Positions 25,764 to 34,958 of a DNA stretch of 59,893 nucleotides are shown piece by piece. The DNA is from an uncultured Lachnospiraceae bacterium. Lineage in GTDB: Bacteria; Bacillota; Clostridia; Lachnospirales; Lachnospiraceae. Location: assembly GCA_900553355.1 (NCBI GenBank), contig USDK01000008.1, forward strand, positions 1-59,893. The letters are read 5' to 3'. The notes under the pieces were generated by a model. That model searched no databases and was not told the origin of the DNA. It worked only from the letters and a program-made list of their open reading frames with translations. A program made the translations under genes and the position numbers. Position 1 is the first letter of the stretch. Each line of letters begins with the position of its first letter.

Positions 25764-28403
25764 ATGCAGAAATACGGAGTAAATGAATTAAGAAGAATGT
25801 TCCTTAAGTTTTTTGAGAGCAAGGGACATCTGGCCATGAAAAGTTTTTCGTTAGTGCCTCATAATGATAAGAGTCTGCTGCTCATCAATTCCGGGATGGC
25901 GCCTTTAAAGCCTTATTTTACCGGACAGGAGATTCCACCCTGCAAGAGGGTGACTACCTGCCAGAAGTGTATTCGTACCGGAGATATTGAAAATGTGGGA
26001 AAGACCGCAAGACACGGTACTTTTTTTGAGATGCTGGGAAATTTTTCTTTTGGCGATTATTTTAAGAAGGAATCGATTGCCTGGACCTGGGAATTTCTGA
26101 CAGAGGTTGTGGGACTGGATCCGGACAGACTGTATCCGTCTGTTTATCTGGAAGATGACGAGGCCTGGGAGATCTGGAATAAGGATATCGGTATTCCTGC
26201 AGAGCGTATTTTCCGCTTTGGCAAGGAAGATAATTTCTGGGAGCATGGAAGCGGCCCCTGCGGCCCCTGTTCAGAGGTTTACTATGACAGAGGCGAGGCC
26301 TATGGATGTGGAAAGCCGGACTGTACAGTAGGCTGCGACTGCGACCGGTATATGGAGATCTGGAACAATGTATTTACCCAGTTTGACAATGACGGCAATA
26401 ATCATTATACGGAACTGGAGCAGAAGAATATTGATACAGGAATGGGACTGGAACGTCTGGCCTGTATCGTACAGGACGTGGACTCCATGTTTGATATTGA
26501 TACGATCAAGGAACTCAGGGAGCATGTCAGCCGCCTGGCGGATGCAGAGTATGGAAAGGACTATCATACCGATGTATCCATCCGTGTTATCACGGATCAT
26601 ATCCGGTCTGTGACATTTATGATCTCTGACGGAATCATGCCTTCGAATGAAGGGCGGGGCTATGTGCTGCGCCGTCTCCTGCGCCGCGCCTGCCGTCATG
26701 GACGGCTGTTGTCCATCCAGGGGAAATTCCTGACCACCCTCGCGCAGACGGTGATCGATGGATCCAAGGACGGATATCCCGAGCTGGAGGAAAAGAAGGA
26801 TTTTATCCTGAAGGTTATCGATAAAGAAGAAGATCAGTTTAATAAGACGATTGACCAGGGTCTGTCCATCTTAAGCGAGATGGAGGCAGATCTTGAGAAA
26901 CAGGGAGAAAAGACGCTTTCTGGAAGCCAGGCGTTCAAGCTGTATGACACCTATGGCTTCCCACTGGATCTGACAAAGGAAATCCTGGAAGAGAAGGGAA
27001 TCTCTGTGGATGAAGAAGGATTCCAGGCTGCCATGGAAGTACAGAGGAAGACGGCAAGAGAGGCACGGGAGGTCACCAATTACATGGGCGCGGATGTGAC
27101 CGTGTATGAGTCCATCGATCCGTCAGTGACTTCTACATTTGTCGGCTATGACCACCTGGACTGGAAGTCTGAGATTACAGTGCTTACCACAGAGACGGAG
27201 CTTACCGATGCTCTGACGGAAGGGCAGACTGGAACCCTCTTTGTAAAGGAGACTCCGTTCTATGCCACCAGCGGCGGCCAGGAGGCTGATAAAGGTGTTA
27301 TCCGTACCGCGGAAGGAGAATTCCAGGTGGAGGATGTGATCAAGCTTCTGGGAGGAAAGATCGGCCATGTAGGACGCGTGACAAAGGGTATGCTGAAGGT
27401 GGGCGATCAGGCTGAGCTTGAGGTGGATCCACAGATCCGGGCGCTGTCTGCCAATAACCACAGCGCGACCCATCTGCTTCACAAAGCACTCCGGATGGTG
27501 CTGGGGACTCATGTAGAGCAGGCAGGATCTTCCGTGAATGCAGACAGGCTTCGATTTGACTTTACTCATTTTTCCGCGCTGACTCCGGAAGAACTTCAGA
27601 GGGTAGAGGATATTGTCAACGAACAGATCCGTAACCATCTGGAAGTAAAAGTGGAGAATATGCCGATCGAGGAAGCGAAAAAGACGGGAGCTGCCGCCTT
27701 GTTCGGAGAGAAATATGGAGATATTGTAAGAGTCGTCAGCATGGGAGACTTTTCCATTGAGTTCTGTGGGGGTACCCATGTGCCAAATACCGGACAAATC
27801 AATGCATTTAAGATTATTTCTGAGACCGGCGTGGCCGCAGGTGTCCGCAGGATCGAAGCCCTGACGTCGAAGGGATTGTCAGACTATTATAAAGAGCTGG
27901 AGGAAAAGCTTCTGAAGGCAGCGAAACTTCTGAAGACCAACCCGGATAAACTGGAGGAAAAGATTCAGCATCTCCAGAGTGAGAATAAGGCTCTGCACAG
28001 CGAGGTGGAAAGCCTGAAGAGCAGACTTGCCAAAGATGCGGCAGGGGATGTGATGGATCAGGTAACAGAAGTTTCTGGAGTGAAGCTTCTGGCGGCTAAG
28101 GTCGAGGATGTGGATATGAACGGACTGCGTGAGCTTGGCGACCAGTTAAAGGAGAAGCTGGGCGAAGGCGTGGTTGTACTGGCATCTGCAGCGGGCGGAA
28201 AAGTATCACTGATGGCGATGGCTACAGAGGGCGCTGTTGGAAAAGGCGCACATGCCGGAAATCTGATCAAAGCCGTGGCAGGCCTTGTGGGCGGAGGCGG
28301 AGGCGGACGCCCGAATATGGCACAGGCCGGAGGAAAGAATCCGGAAGGAATCGATGCGGCAATTGCAAAGGTTCCAGAGGTCCTGAAAGAACAATTGTCA
28401 TAA
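25764..28403 (+). CDS. alaS: Alanyl-tRNA synthetase
   Basis: AlaRS charges tRNA-Ala and edits mischarged Ser/Gly. The 879-residue product has the class II aminoacylation domain (LRRMFLKFFESKGH at the start, motif 2 TTCQKCIRTGDIENVG in part), the editing-domain zinc motif HSATH near residue 565 with FCGGTH near 666, and the C-terminal glycine-rich GGGGGGRPNMAQAGG. Length is typical. TAGGAGGAAATT precedes the ATG. Confidence 0.98.
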   Translation: MQKYGVNELRRMFLKFFESKGHLAMKSFSLVPHNDKSLLLINSGMAPLKPYFTGQEIPPCKRVTTCQKCIRTGDIENVGKTARHGTFFEMLGNFSFGDYFKKESIAWTWEFLTEVVGLDPDRLYPSVYLEDDEAWEIWNKDIGIPAERIFRFGKEDNFWEHGSGPCGPCSEVYYDRGEAYGCGKPDCTVGCDCDRYMEIWNNVFTQFDNDGNNHYTELEQKNIDTGMGLERLACIVQDVDSMFDIDTIKELREHVSRLADAEYGKDYHTDVSIRVITDHIRSVTFMISDGIMPSNEGRGYVLRRLLRRACRHGRLLSIQGKFLTTLAQTVIDGSKDGYPELEEKKDFILKVIDKEEDQFNKTIDQGLSILSEMEADLEKQGEKTLSGSQAFKLYDTYGFPLDLTKEILEEKGISVDEEGFQAAMEVQRKTAREAREVTNYMGADVTVYESIDPSVTSTFVGYDHLDWKSEITVLTTETELTDALTEGQTGTLFVKETPFYATSGGQEADKGVIRTAEGEFQVEDVIKLLGGKIGHVGRVTKGMLKVGDQAELEVDPQIRALSANNHSATHLLHKALRMVLGTHVEQAGSSVNADRLRFDFTHFSALTPEELQRVEDIVNEQIRNHLEVKVENMPIEEAKKTGAAALFGEKYGDIVRVVSMGDFSIEFCGGTHVPNTGQINAFKIISETGVAAGVRRIEALTSKGLSDYYKELEEKLLKAAKLLKTNPDKLEEKIQHLQSENKALHSEVESLKSRLAKDAAGDVMDQVTEVSGVKLLAAKVEDVDMNGLRELGDQLKEKLGEGVVVLASAAGGKVSLMAMATEGAVGKGAHAGNLIKAVAGLVGGGGGGRPNMAQAGGKNPEGIDAAIAKVPEVLKEQLS

Positions 28404-28419
28404 AAATATACGAAAATTG

Positions 28420-28447
28420 TTGACGTGAAAAAAATATGTGCTATAAT
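28420..28447 (+). promoter_or_regulatory. Sigma-A-type promoter of rpsU
   Basis: TTGACG at 28420-28425, a 16-base spacer and TATAAT at 28442-28447, with TGC directly upstream making an extended -10. It lies about 80 bases before the rpsU start codon, so rpsU has a leader of roughly 70 bases. Confidence 0.75.
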
Positions 28448-28524
28448 TTTATGTGTGCAAGAAATATACCCGAACAGTCGTATGATGCACAATATAGGAC
28501 TGGAGGGAGGTTAGGTGTGAGAGT

Positions 28525-28701
28525 ATGTCAAATGTAATCGTGAAAGAAAACGAGACATTGGATAGTGCTTTGCGCAGATTCAAAAGAAACTGTGCGAAAG
28601 CAGGCATTCAGCAGGAAATTCGTAAGAGAGAGCATTACGAAAAACCAAGCGTTAGACGTAAAAAGAAATCTGAAGCTGCTAGAAAGCGTAAGTATAACTA
28701 G
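28525..28701 (+). CDS. rpsU: 30S ribosomal protein S21
   Basis: A 58-residue, very basic protein starting MSNVIVKENETLDSALRRFK, with the S21 segment REHYEKPSVRRKKK and a lysine/arginine-rich tail ending RKRKYN. S21 helps the 30S subunit pair with Shine-Dalgarno sequences. It has its own promoter and terminator, so it is monocistronic. GGAGGGAGG lies 14 bases upstream of the ATG, a long spacing. Confidence 0.96.
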   Translation: MSNVIVKENETLDSALRRFKRNCAKAGIQQEIRKREHYEKPSVRRKKKSEAARKRKYN

Positions 28702-28760
28702 AAAAGAAAGATTTTTAAATTTATTCAGAACATAGAGTTATACGAGAATATGTCAGGCAG

Positions 28761-28797
28761 AGACGCCGTATCGAAGGATGCGGCGTCTCTTTTTATT
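28761..28797 (+). terminator. Rho-independent terminator after rpsU
   Basis: AGACGCCGTATC (28761-28772) pairs with GATGCGGCGTCT (28777-28788) around GAAG, with one T-G pair, followed by CTTTTTATTT. A strong bacterial terminator. Confidence 0.9.
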
Positions 28798-28839
28798 TCC
28801 TGAGAAATGCAGCGAAAGGGAGAAAGCGAGGAGATTAAA

Positions 28840-30081
28840 ATGAGACTGAAAGACACAGGACTTACAGCAGAAGAATTGAAAGCCATGGTAAACAAATATA
28901 TGGTCGAGACTTATGAGAGATATGACTTTATCGCAGAGCGGGCGGAAGGCATGTACCTTTACGATGAAAAGGGAAATGCTTATCTGGACTTCTACGGAGG
29001 TGTGGCAGTCAACAGCCCGGGAAACTGTAATCCGGAGGTTGTAAAGGCAGCGAAAGATCAGATGGATGACATTATGCATACCTTTAACTATCCTTATACA
29101 ATCCCACAGGCTTTACTGGCAAAAAAAATCTGTGATACCATCGGGATGGATAAGATCTTTTATCAGAACTCCGGGACAGAGGCTAATGAGTGTATGATCA
29201 AGATGGCAAGAAAATATGGTATTGATCATTACGGCCCTGAAAAGTATCATATCATAACGGCCGAAAAAGGATTCCATGGCAGGACCTTTGGGTCTATGGC
29301 GGCTACCGGCCAGCCTGATTCAGCGATCCAGCAGGGATTCGGTCCGATGCTGGAAGGCTTCTCCTATGCAAAATTCAATGATCTGGAAGATTTCGCATCT
29401 AAAGTAACAGATAATACGATTGCCATTATGATTGAACCAGTACAGGGCGAAGGAGGTGTCTACCCGGCTACCCAGGAATTTATGGAAGGACTGCGTAAGC
29501 TGTGTGACGAAAAGGGACTGCTGCTTCTCCTGGACGAGGTACAGACCGGATGGGGACGTACCGGAGCTCCTATGGCCTTTATGAGATATGGAGTGAAGCC
29601 TGATATCGTATCTATGGCAAAGGCAATGGGCGGCGGCATGCCGATCGGTGCCTGCTGTGCAAGAAAAGAAGTGGCAGAAGCATTTACGCCGGGAAGTCAT
29701 GGCTCTACCTATGCAGGCCATGCAGTGGCATGTGCAGCGGCTCTGGCGTCTGTCAGTGAGATCCTGGATAAGGACTTAAGCGGAAATGCAAGAAAAGTGG
29801 GACGATACCTGAAACAGGAGCTCTCCAGACTTCCTCACGTAAAGGAAGTCCGCGGAAAAGGTCTGCTGATCGGGTGTGAATATGATCTGCCGATCGCAGT
29901 CGAAGTAAAGCATGAGGCTCTCGACAGAAGAGTCCTGTTCACAGCAATTGGAGACAGTGTAAACCGTATGATTCCGCCGCTGATCGCAACGAAAAAAGAT
30001 GTGGATCAGCTGATCCGTGTGATGAGAGAATCCATCAATGAAGCGGCAGCAAAATATCTGGATATGCAGATGGCAGGTTAA
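28840..30081 (+). CDS. Class III aminotransferase (ArgD/GabT-like)
   Basis: A 413-residue PLP-dependent fold type I aminotransferase. It has QNSGTEANECMIK, FHGRTFGSMAATG, EPVQGEGGV, LLDEVQTGWGRTG, the PLP-lysine context SMAKAMGGGMPIGA near residue 260, and GSHGSTYAGHAVACAA. Overall it is closest to the acetylornithine/GABA aminotransferase group, but the substrate cannot be fixed from sequence. The ATG at 28840 follows CGAGGAGATT; an ATG eleven codons upstream lacks a site. No arg cluster adjoins it. It converges on maf. Confidence 0.88.
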   Translation: MRLKDTGLTAEELKAMVNKYMVETYERYDFIAERAEGMYLYDEKGNAYLDFYGGVAVNSPGNCNPEVVKAAKDQMDDIMHTFNYPYTIPQALLAKKICDTIGMDKIFYQNSGTEANECMIKMARKYGIDHYGPEKYHIITAEKGFHGRTFGSMAATGQPDSAIQQGFGPMLEGFSYAKFNDLEDFASKVTDNTIAIMIEPVQGEGGVYPATQEFMEGLRKLCDEKGLLLLLDEVQTGWGRTGAPMAFMRYGVKPDIVSMAKAMGGGMPIGACCARKEVAEAFTPGSHGSTYAGHAVACAAALASVSEILDKDLSGNARKVGRYLKQELSRLPHVKEVRGKGLLIGCEYDLPIAVEVKHEALDRRVLFTAIGDSVNRMIPPLIATKKDVDQLIRVMRESINEAAAKYLDMQMAG

Positions 30082-30650
30082 GGCAGGAAGGTTTTCAGTT
30101 CCTGATACAGCCGCCCGATGGGCAGACCTACCACATTATTATAATCTCCATGAATCTTTTTTACATGAATAGCAAAAGACCCCTGGATACCATAGGCCCC
30201 GGCTTTATCCAGCGGGTCTTTTGTATTGATATAGGAGATCAGGTCATCCCGGGAGACCGGGTAAAAAGTGACATCTGTTTTTTCATAAAAGCTTCGGATG
30301 AAGGGGGCGCCCTCCTTTTTCCGGATCAGGGTGACTCCGGTATAGACCTGGTGAGTCTTGCCGGAAAGAAGGCTCAGCATATCAAAGGCTTCTTTTTCAT
30401 CGGAAGGCTTTCCGAGAATCTCTCCCCTGTAGGCTACAACGGTGTCCGCTCCAATGACTGTCTGTCCGTCAGGATCAAGCGCCTTCCAGATGTCCCAGGC
30501 CTTCTGGAAGGAAAGATCTTTCACGATGGCGTGAGGCTTTTTTTTCGTGATTTTTTCTTCTACATGTGAGGGGCAGACCTCAAAAATAAACCCTGCCTGT
30601 GTAAGAAGTTCTTTTCTGCGTGGCGACGCAGAAGCCAGAATATATTTCAT
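30078..30650 (-). CDS. maf: Maf family nucleoside triphosphate pyrophosphatase
   Basis: Maf proteins hydrolyse non-canonical or dTTP/UTP nucleotides and delay septation when overproduced. The 190-residue product starts YILASASPRRKELL, and has IGADTVVAYRGEILGKP and DKAGAYGIQG, all family signatures. It is on the - strand, convergent with the aminotransferase; their stop codons overlap within one TTAA palindrome. Confidence 0.95.
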   Translation of the reverse strand: MKYILASASPRRKELLTQAGFIFEVCPSHVEEKITKKKPHAIVKDLSFQKAWDIWKALDPDGQTVIGADTVVAYRGEILGKPSDEKEAFDMLSLLSGKTHQVYTGVTLIRKKEGAPFIRSFYEKTDVTFYPVSRDDLISYINTKDPLDKAGAYGIQGSFAIHVKKIHGDYNNVVGLPIGRLYQELKTFLP

Positions 30651-30694
30651 GTGGATTAGCTTCCTTTCTGATTTTTAGAATAATGGTATTTTCT

Positions 30695-30723
30695 GTTATA
30701 GCATATCTGGGAATATTTTGCAA
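30695..30723 (-). promoter_or_regulatory. Sigma-A-type promoter of maf
   Basis: Reading the - strand, TTGCAA (30718-30723) and TATAAC (30695-30700) are 17 bases apart, with TGC directly before the -10. It lies about 45 bases upstream of the maf start. Confidence 0.6.
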
Positions 30724-30817
30724 AAGGTTCTGTCTGTCGGCGGTGTCTTCCAGTATTGCGATATTGTCCTGGTCTGTGGTAGAATGGGGTATAATGAAAA
30801 AATAGGAGGCGGTTAGG

Positions 30818-31531
30818 ATGGCAGGCCAGATGGAGGTACTGTCCAAAGAGGAACTTAAGACACGGATAGGGAAAAGGAAGGCGGGAGAACGCCTTGATTT
30901 CCGGGAACGGGAACTGGAACCTATGGATCTGTCCGGTTATGACTTAAGCAATATGGACTTTACCTTGTCCTCTTTTCAGAATGTAGTATTGAATGGAACC
31001 GATTTTTCCGGGAGCAGTGTAGAAAATGCGCTGTTTGACGGATGTCCTCTTCGGGGAGCTGTCTTTTTGAATGCCTGTATGAAAACGGCGTCTTTCAGAC
31101 ATTGTGATATGAGAGACTGTAATATAAAGGGAGCCAATCTCTATGGCGCGATCCTGGAATATGCAGATCTGACAGGCATACAGTCAGATGAGGCGACGCA
31201 GTGGTTCCGGCTTCGCTGTCCGGAAAAAGGGGCATTTCTCGGCTATAAGAAGTGCTTTAATAACCGTCTGGTACAGCTTCTGATCCCGGCGGACGCCCTG
31301 CGTACATCAGCGACGCTTCCGTCCTGCCGATGCAGTAAGGCGAAGGTACTGACCATTAAGAGTTTTGACTATAAAGAGAGTTTTGATGAAGCCTGGTCTC
31401 TGGTGGATGAGAATTTTATCTATCGTAAGGGCGAGTGGGTGGAAGTCAAAAATTTTAATAAAGACCGGTGGATGGATTCTACTACAGGAATTCATTTCTG
31501 GATGACAAGGGAAGAGGCAAAGGCGTATTGA
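30818..31531 (+). CDS. Pentapeptide-repeat protein with C-terminal DUF5758-like domain
   Basis: A 237-residue protein. Residues about 30-125 are pentapeptide repeats of the A(D/N)LXX type (MDLSGYDLSNMDF, GANLYGAILEYADL), which fold as a right-handed beta helix. Residues about 140-237 form a separate domain rich in aromatic and lysine residues (KSFDYKESFDEAWSLVDE, HFWMTREEA), resembling DUF5758. Function is unknown. AGGAGG precedes the ATG, and TATAAT at 30790-30795 may be its promoter. Its stop overlaps the next gene's ATG, implying coupling. Confidence 0.82.
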   Translation: MAGQMEVLSKEELKTRIGKRKAGERLDFRERELEPMDLSGYDLSNMDFTLSSFQNVVLNGTDFSGSSVENALFDGCPLRGAVFLNACMKTASFRHCDMRDCNIKGANLYGAILEYADLTGIQSDEATQWFRLRCPEKGAFLGYKKCFNNRLVQLLIPADALRTSATLPSCRCSKAKVLTIKSFDYKESFDEAWSLVDENFIYRKGEWVEVKNFNKDRWMDSTTGIHFWMTREEAKAY

Positions 31532-33234
31532 TGATGAAAACAGCAGAAGAATTAAGACAGTTATTGACAAGAATCGACAGGAAAGGATATCCGGCTTATA
31601 AAGATACAAAAGGAAGGTACCGCTTTCCGGGCTTTGTACTGGGGATCGACCATGTACAGGGAGATCCATTTGCGGCTCCGTCCAGGCTTCACGTGGAGGT
31701 TGCAGGCAGGACCGCCGGATTTCCGCAGAGACTCTACGATAAAAAGCATAAACGGATCGCGCTGCAGGATGAGCTGATCCGACAGTTCGCAAGATGTGCA
31801 GGAAAGTATTCCTTTCAGGCAAAGGGGTCAGGAAAGAGCGGACTTTTGAGTGTGACCAGGTGTGGGCAGGAAGTGCTGGAAAGAAGCGCCTGTACGGTTA
31901 ATCCGGATACTGGTGATGTGATCCTGCGGTTTGAGGCAGGCTTTCCGGCCAACGGCAGGACTATCAATGCAAGGGAGCTGTCCAGGATTTTATTTGAGTT
32001 CCTGCCGCAATGTGTGCAGCAATCCTGTATGTACCGGAATCTGGACGGAAAAAAGACAGAAAAGATCATGGAGCTTTCAGAGGATCAGGCCTATATCCGT
32101 GAACAATTAAAGGAACGGGAACTGGTTGCATTTGTGGCTGATGGCGCCATCCTTCCAAGGGAATCCGGCATTTCCCAGCGCCCTATGAAGGGGGCTGTGC
32201 CTTTTTCTTCTCCGGCTTCCATGAGGATGGAGATGGATCTGCCATTTCACGGTAAGCTGACGGGAATGGGAATTAAAAAGGGAATCACACTGATTGTCGG
32301 CGGCGGATACCATGGAAAATCTACACTGTTAAAGGCTCTGGAGCTGTGTATTTACCCTCATATTGCAGGAGACGGCAGAGAGTATGTAGTCACAGACCAG
32401 GATGCAGTAAAGATCCGGGCAGAAGACGGAAGAAGTATCAAGCATACAGATATTTCCATGTTTATCAATGATCTGCCTAATAAAAAAGATACCCTGGCGT
32501 TTTATACTGAGGATGCCAGCGGCAGCACTTCCCAGGCTGCCAATGTGGTGGAGGCGATAGAGGCAGGTGCGTCTGCCTTTCTTATCGATGAGGATACCAG
32601 CGCTACGAATTTTATGGTGCGGGATGAACTGATGCAGCAGGTGATTCACAGAGATATGGAACCGATCACCCCCTTTATTGAACGAGCCAGGGATCTGTAT
32701 GAGAAAGAAGGGATTTCTACCATCCTGGTAGCCGGAAGCTCCGGGGCATATTTCCAGATTGCAGATAAGATCATCCAGATGGATCATTATGAGCCAAAGG
32801 ATATTACCGAAAAGGCGAAAGAGGCTGCCAGAAGCTATCCGGAACTTCATTTCCCGGAGACGCCTGCAAGGGTGCCTGGATTTGAGCGGCGGCCTGGAAA
32901 AAATCAGGGTATTTACCATAAAGGCAGGATTAAGATCAAGACGATGGGAAGAGACGGGATCTCATTTGGAAACGAACACATTGATCTGAGATATGTGGAG
33001 CAGCTTGCAGACAGCGAACAGCTGAACTGTCTGGGCTATATGATGAAGTATCTGGAAGAAAAGATGCTGAATGGGAAACGAACGGTCAGACAGACAGTGG
33101 ATGAGCTATATGGCAAGATAGAAGAAGGAGGACTTGCAGTCCTGACAGGAGGAGAACTGCCGGGAAATCTATGTCTTGCCAGAAAGGAAGAGCTGTTTGC
33201 CTGTATCAATCGTTACAGAGGCCTTCATCTGTAA
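31531..33234 (+). CDS. Predicted ATPase of the ABC class (COG3044)
   Basis: A 567-residue protein of the ABC-class ATPase family. It has Walker A GGGYHGKSTLL near residue 255, a region TEDASGSTSQAANVVEAIEAG that stands in for the ABC signature, and Walker B-like SAFLIDEDTSATNF. There are no membrane helices, so it is not a transporter by itself. Function is unknown. It is translationally coupled to the pentapeptide-repeat protein. A second ATG directly follows the first. Confidence 0.85.
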   Translation: MMKTAEELRQLLTRIDRKGYPAYKDTKGRYRFPGFVLGIDHVQGDPFAAPSRLHVEVAGRTAGFPQRLYDKKHKRIALQDELIRQFARCAGKYSFQAKGSGKSGLLSVTRCGQEVLERSACTVNPDTGDVILRFEAGFPANGRTINARELSRILFEFLPQCVQQSCMYRNLDGKKTEKIMELSEDQAYIREQLKERELVAFVADGAILPRESGISQRPMKGAVPFSSPASMRMEMDLPFHGKLTGMGIKKGITLIVGGGYHGKSTLLKALELCIYPHIAGDGREYVVTDQDAVKIRAEDGRSIKHTDISMFINDLPNKKDTLAFYTEDASGSTSQAANVVEAIEAGASAFLIDEDTSATNFMVRDELMQQVIHRDMEPITPFIERARDLYEKEGISTILVAGSSGAYFQIADKIIQMDHYEPKDITEKAKEAARSYPELHFPETPARVPGFERRPGKNQGIYHKGRIKIKTMGRDGISFGNEHIDLRYVEQLADSEQLNCLGYMMKYLEEKMLNGKRTVRQTVDELYGKIEEGGLAVLTGGELPGNLCLARKEELFACINRYRGLHL

Positions 33235-33259
33235 ATAAAAAGAGGGGAGGAATTTTTCA

Positions 33260-33829
33260 ATGAGAGTGATCGCCGGAAGTGCCAGGCGCACACAGCTTAA
33301 GACTGTAGAAGGTATGGATACCAGACCGACGACCGATCGGATCAAAGAGACACTTTTTAATATGATCGCACCCTATCTGTATGACTGTAATTTTCTGGAT
33401 CTGTTTGCCGGAAGCGGAGCCATCGGGATCGAAGCTTTAAGCCGGGGAGCCGGGGAGGCCGTTTTTGTGGAGAATAATCAGAAGGCCATGGCATGTGTGA
33501 AGGAGAATCTGAGAAAGACTCATCTGGAGTCAAAGGCAATGACAATGTCTATGGATGTGATGACAGCACTCTATAAGCTGGAGGGAGAAAAGCAGTTTGA
33601 TTATATTTTTATGGATCCTCCCTATGGAAAGGAGTGGGAGAAAAAGGTTCTTTCCTATCTGGCAGAATCAGAACTGATTGCCCCCGGTGGAGTAGTGATC
33701 GTAGAGGCGTCAAAGGAAACGGACCTGGACTATGTGCCTGATCTGGGATATGACTTATTGAAAAATAAAGAATATAAGACGAATAAACATGTGTTTTTCA
33801 CACCGTCGGGAAGGAAAGAGATATGTTAA
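33260..33829 (+). CDS. rsmD: 16S rRNA (guanine(966)-N(2))-methyltransferase RsmD
   Basis: RsmD methylates G966 of 16S rRNA. The 189-residue product has GSARRTQL, TRPTTDRIKETLFN, the SAM motif FLDLFAGSGAIGIEALSRGA and the catalytic DPPYGKEW. GGGAGGA precedes the ATG. It overlaps coaD, the conserved ylbH-coaD order. Confidence 0.95.
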   Translation: MRVIAGSARRTQLKTVEGMDTRPTTDRIKETLFNMIAPYLYDCNFLDLFAGSGAIGIEALSRGAGEAVFVENNQKAMACVKENLRKTHLESKAMTMSMDVMTALYKLEGEKQFDYIFMDPPYGKEWEKKVLSYLAESELIAPGGVVIVEASKETDLDYVPDLGYDLLKNKEYKTNKHVFFTPSGRKEIC

Positions 33830-34320
33830 AAGGGATTTATCCGGGCAGTTTTGACCCGGTCACGTTCGGTCATCTGGATATTATACAAAGATCCGCAAAA
33901 TTAGTGGACGAATTAATTGTCGGAGTGCTCAATAATAAAGCAAAAAGCCCGTTGTTTTCTGTAAAAGAACGTGTTAGAATGTTAAATGAAGTAACAAAAG
34001 AGATGCCAAATGTAAAAATTGTTCCTTTTGAAGGGTTATTGGTAGATTTTGCCAGGGAAACCGGCGCCGGCATGGTGATCCGGGGACTTCGGGCAATCAC
34101 TGATTTTGAGTATGAGCTGCAGATGGCACAGACGAACCATAAGCTGGAGCCGGGAATAGAGACAGTGTTCCTGACAACCAGTCTGGAACATTCTTATCTG
34201 AGCTCTACCACGGTGAAGGAAGTGGCAGCTTTTGGAGGGGATATTTCTCAATTTGTACCTGCTTATGTATCAGACTGTATCAGGGAGAAAATGAAATTAA
34301 AAGGAGAGTGTAAATTATGA
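33823..34320 (+). CDS. coaD: Phosphopantetheine adenylyltransferase
   Basis: CoaD forms dephospho-CoA from 4'-phosphopantetheine and ATP. The 165-residue nucleotidyltransferase has PGSFDPVTFGHLDII at the N terminus, RGLRAITDFEYELQMA, and SSTTVKEVA. It overlaps rsmD by 7 bases and the following gene by 4, so the three are probably co-translated. Confidence 0.97.
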   Translation: MLKGIYPGSFDPVTFGHLDIIQRSAKLVDELIVGVLNNKAKSPLFSVKERVRMLNEVTKEMPNVKIVPFEGLLVDFARETGAGMVIRGLRAITDFEYELQMAQTNHKLEPGIETVFLTTSLEHSYLSSTTVKEVAAFGGDISQFVPAYVSDCIREKMKLKGECKL

Positions 34321-34952
34321 GCAGCCGTATTGAACAGATTATTGAAGAGATCGAGGAGTACATCGACAGCTGTAAATTCCAGCCCTTGTCCACATCAAAG
34401 ATCATCGTAAACAAGGATCAGATGGACGAGATGCTTCGGGAGCTTAGGATGAAAACCCCTGATGAGATAAAGCGTTACCAGAAGATTATTGCAAACAAGG
34501 ATGCCATCCTTGCGGATGCCCAGGCCAAGGCTGACAGCATGATTGAAGAGGCACAGATTCATACAAATGAGCTGGTCAGCGAGCATGAGATCATGCAGCA
34601 GGCATATGCCCAGGCTAATGAGATCGTAACCGCCGCCACAGAGCAGGCGCAGCAGATTCTGGACAATGCGACCAGTGATGCCAATGACATCCGGATTGGA
34701 GCCATGCAGTATACTGACGATCTGCTGGCGAACGCAGAGAGTATTATCGGACATACACTGGACAGCTATACGACCAAGTATGACGGACTGGTAAATTCTC
34801 TGCAGGAGTGCTATGATATGGTCCGTAACAACCGTTCTGAGCTGGAGATTCCAGAACAGTCTTCCAGAGGACTGGAGGCTGAGTATGGCTCCGCCGAGGA
34901 GACTCCGGAACAGGAAGAATATGATCTCAGTGAAAATATTGAACTGGAGTAA
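34317..34952 (+). CDS. Coiled-coil protein of unknown function (ATPase subunit B/H-like)
   Basis: A 211-residue, acidic, mostly helical protein. Residues about 50-130 are a heptad-rich helix full of Ala, Gln and Glu (ANKDAILADAQAKADSMIEEA, QAYAQANEIV), and the last 45 residues are acidic and probably disordered. Automated annotation often calls such proteins ATPase subunits because of this composition, but no membrane anchor is present and no ATPase genes are near. It could be a DivIVA-like or scaffold protein; the role is not known. It overlaps coaD by 4 bases. Confidence 0.75.
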   Translation: MSSRIEQIIEEIEEYIDSCKFQPLSTSKIIVNKDQMDEMLRELRMKTPDEIKRYQKIIANKDAILADAQAKADSMIEEAQIHTNELVSEHEIMQQAYAQANEIVTAATEQAQQILDNATSDANDIRIGAMQYTDDLLANAESIIGHTLDSYTTKYDGLVNSLQECYDMVRNNRSELEIPEQSSRGLEAEYGSAEETPEQEEYDLSENIELE

Positions 34953-34958
34953 GAAAAA

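Noticed and set aside
31307..31822. - strand open frame across the pentapeptide-ATPase junction
   Set aside because: Shadow frame over two supported genes; no domain or ribosome site.
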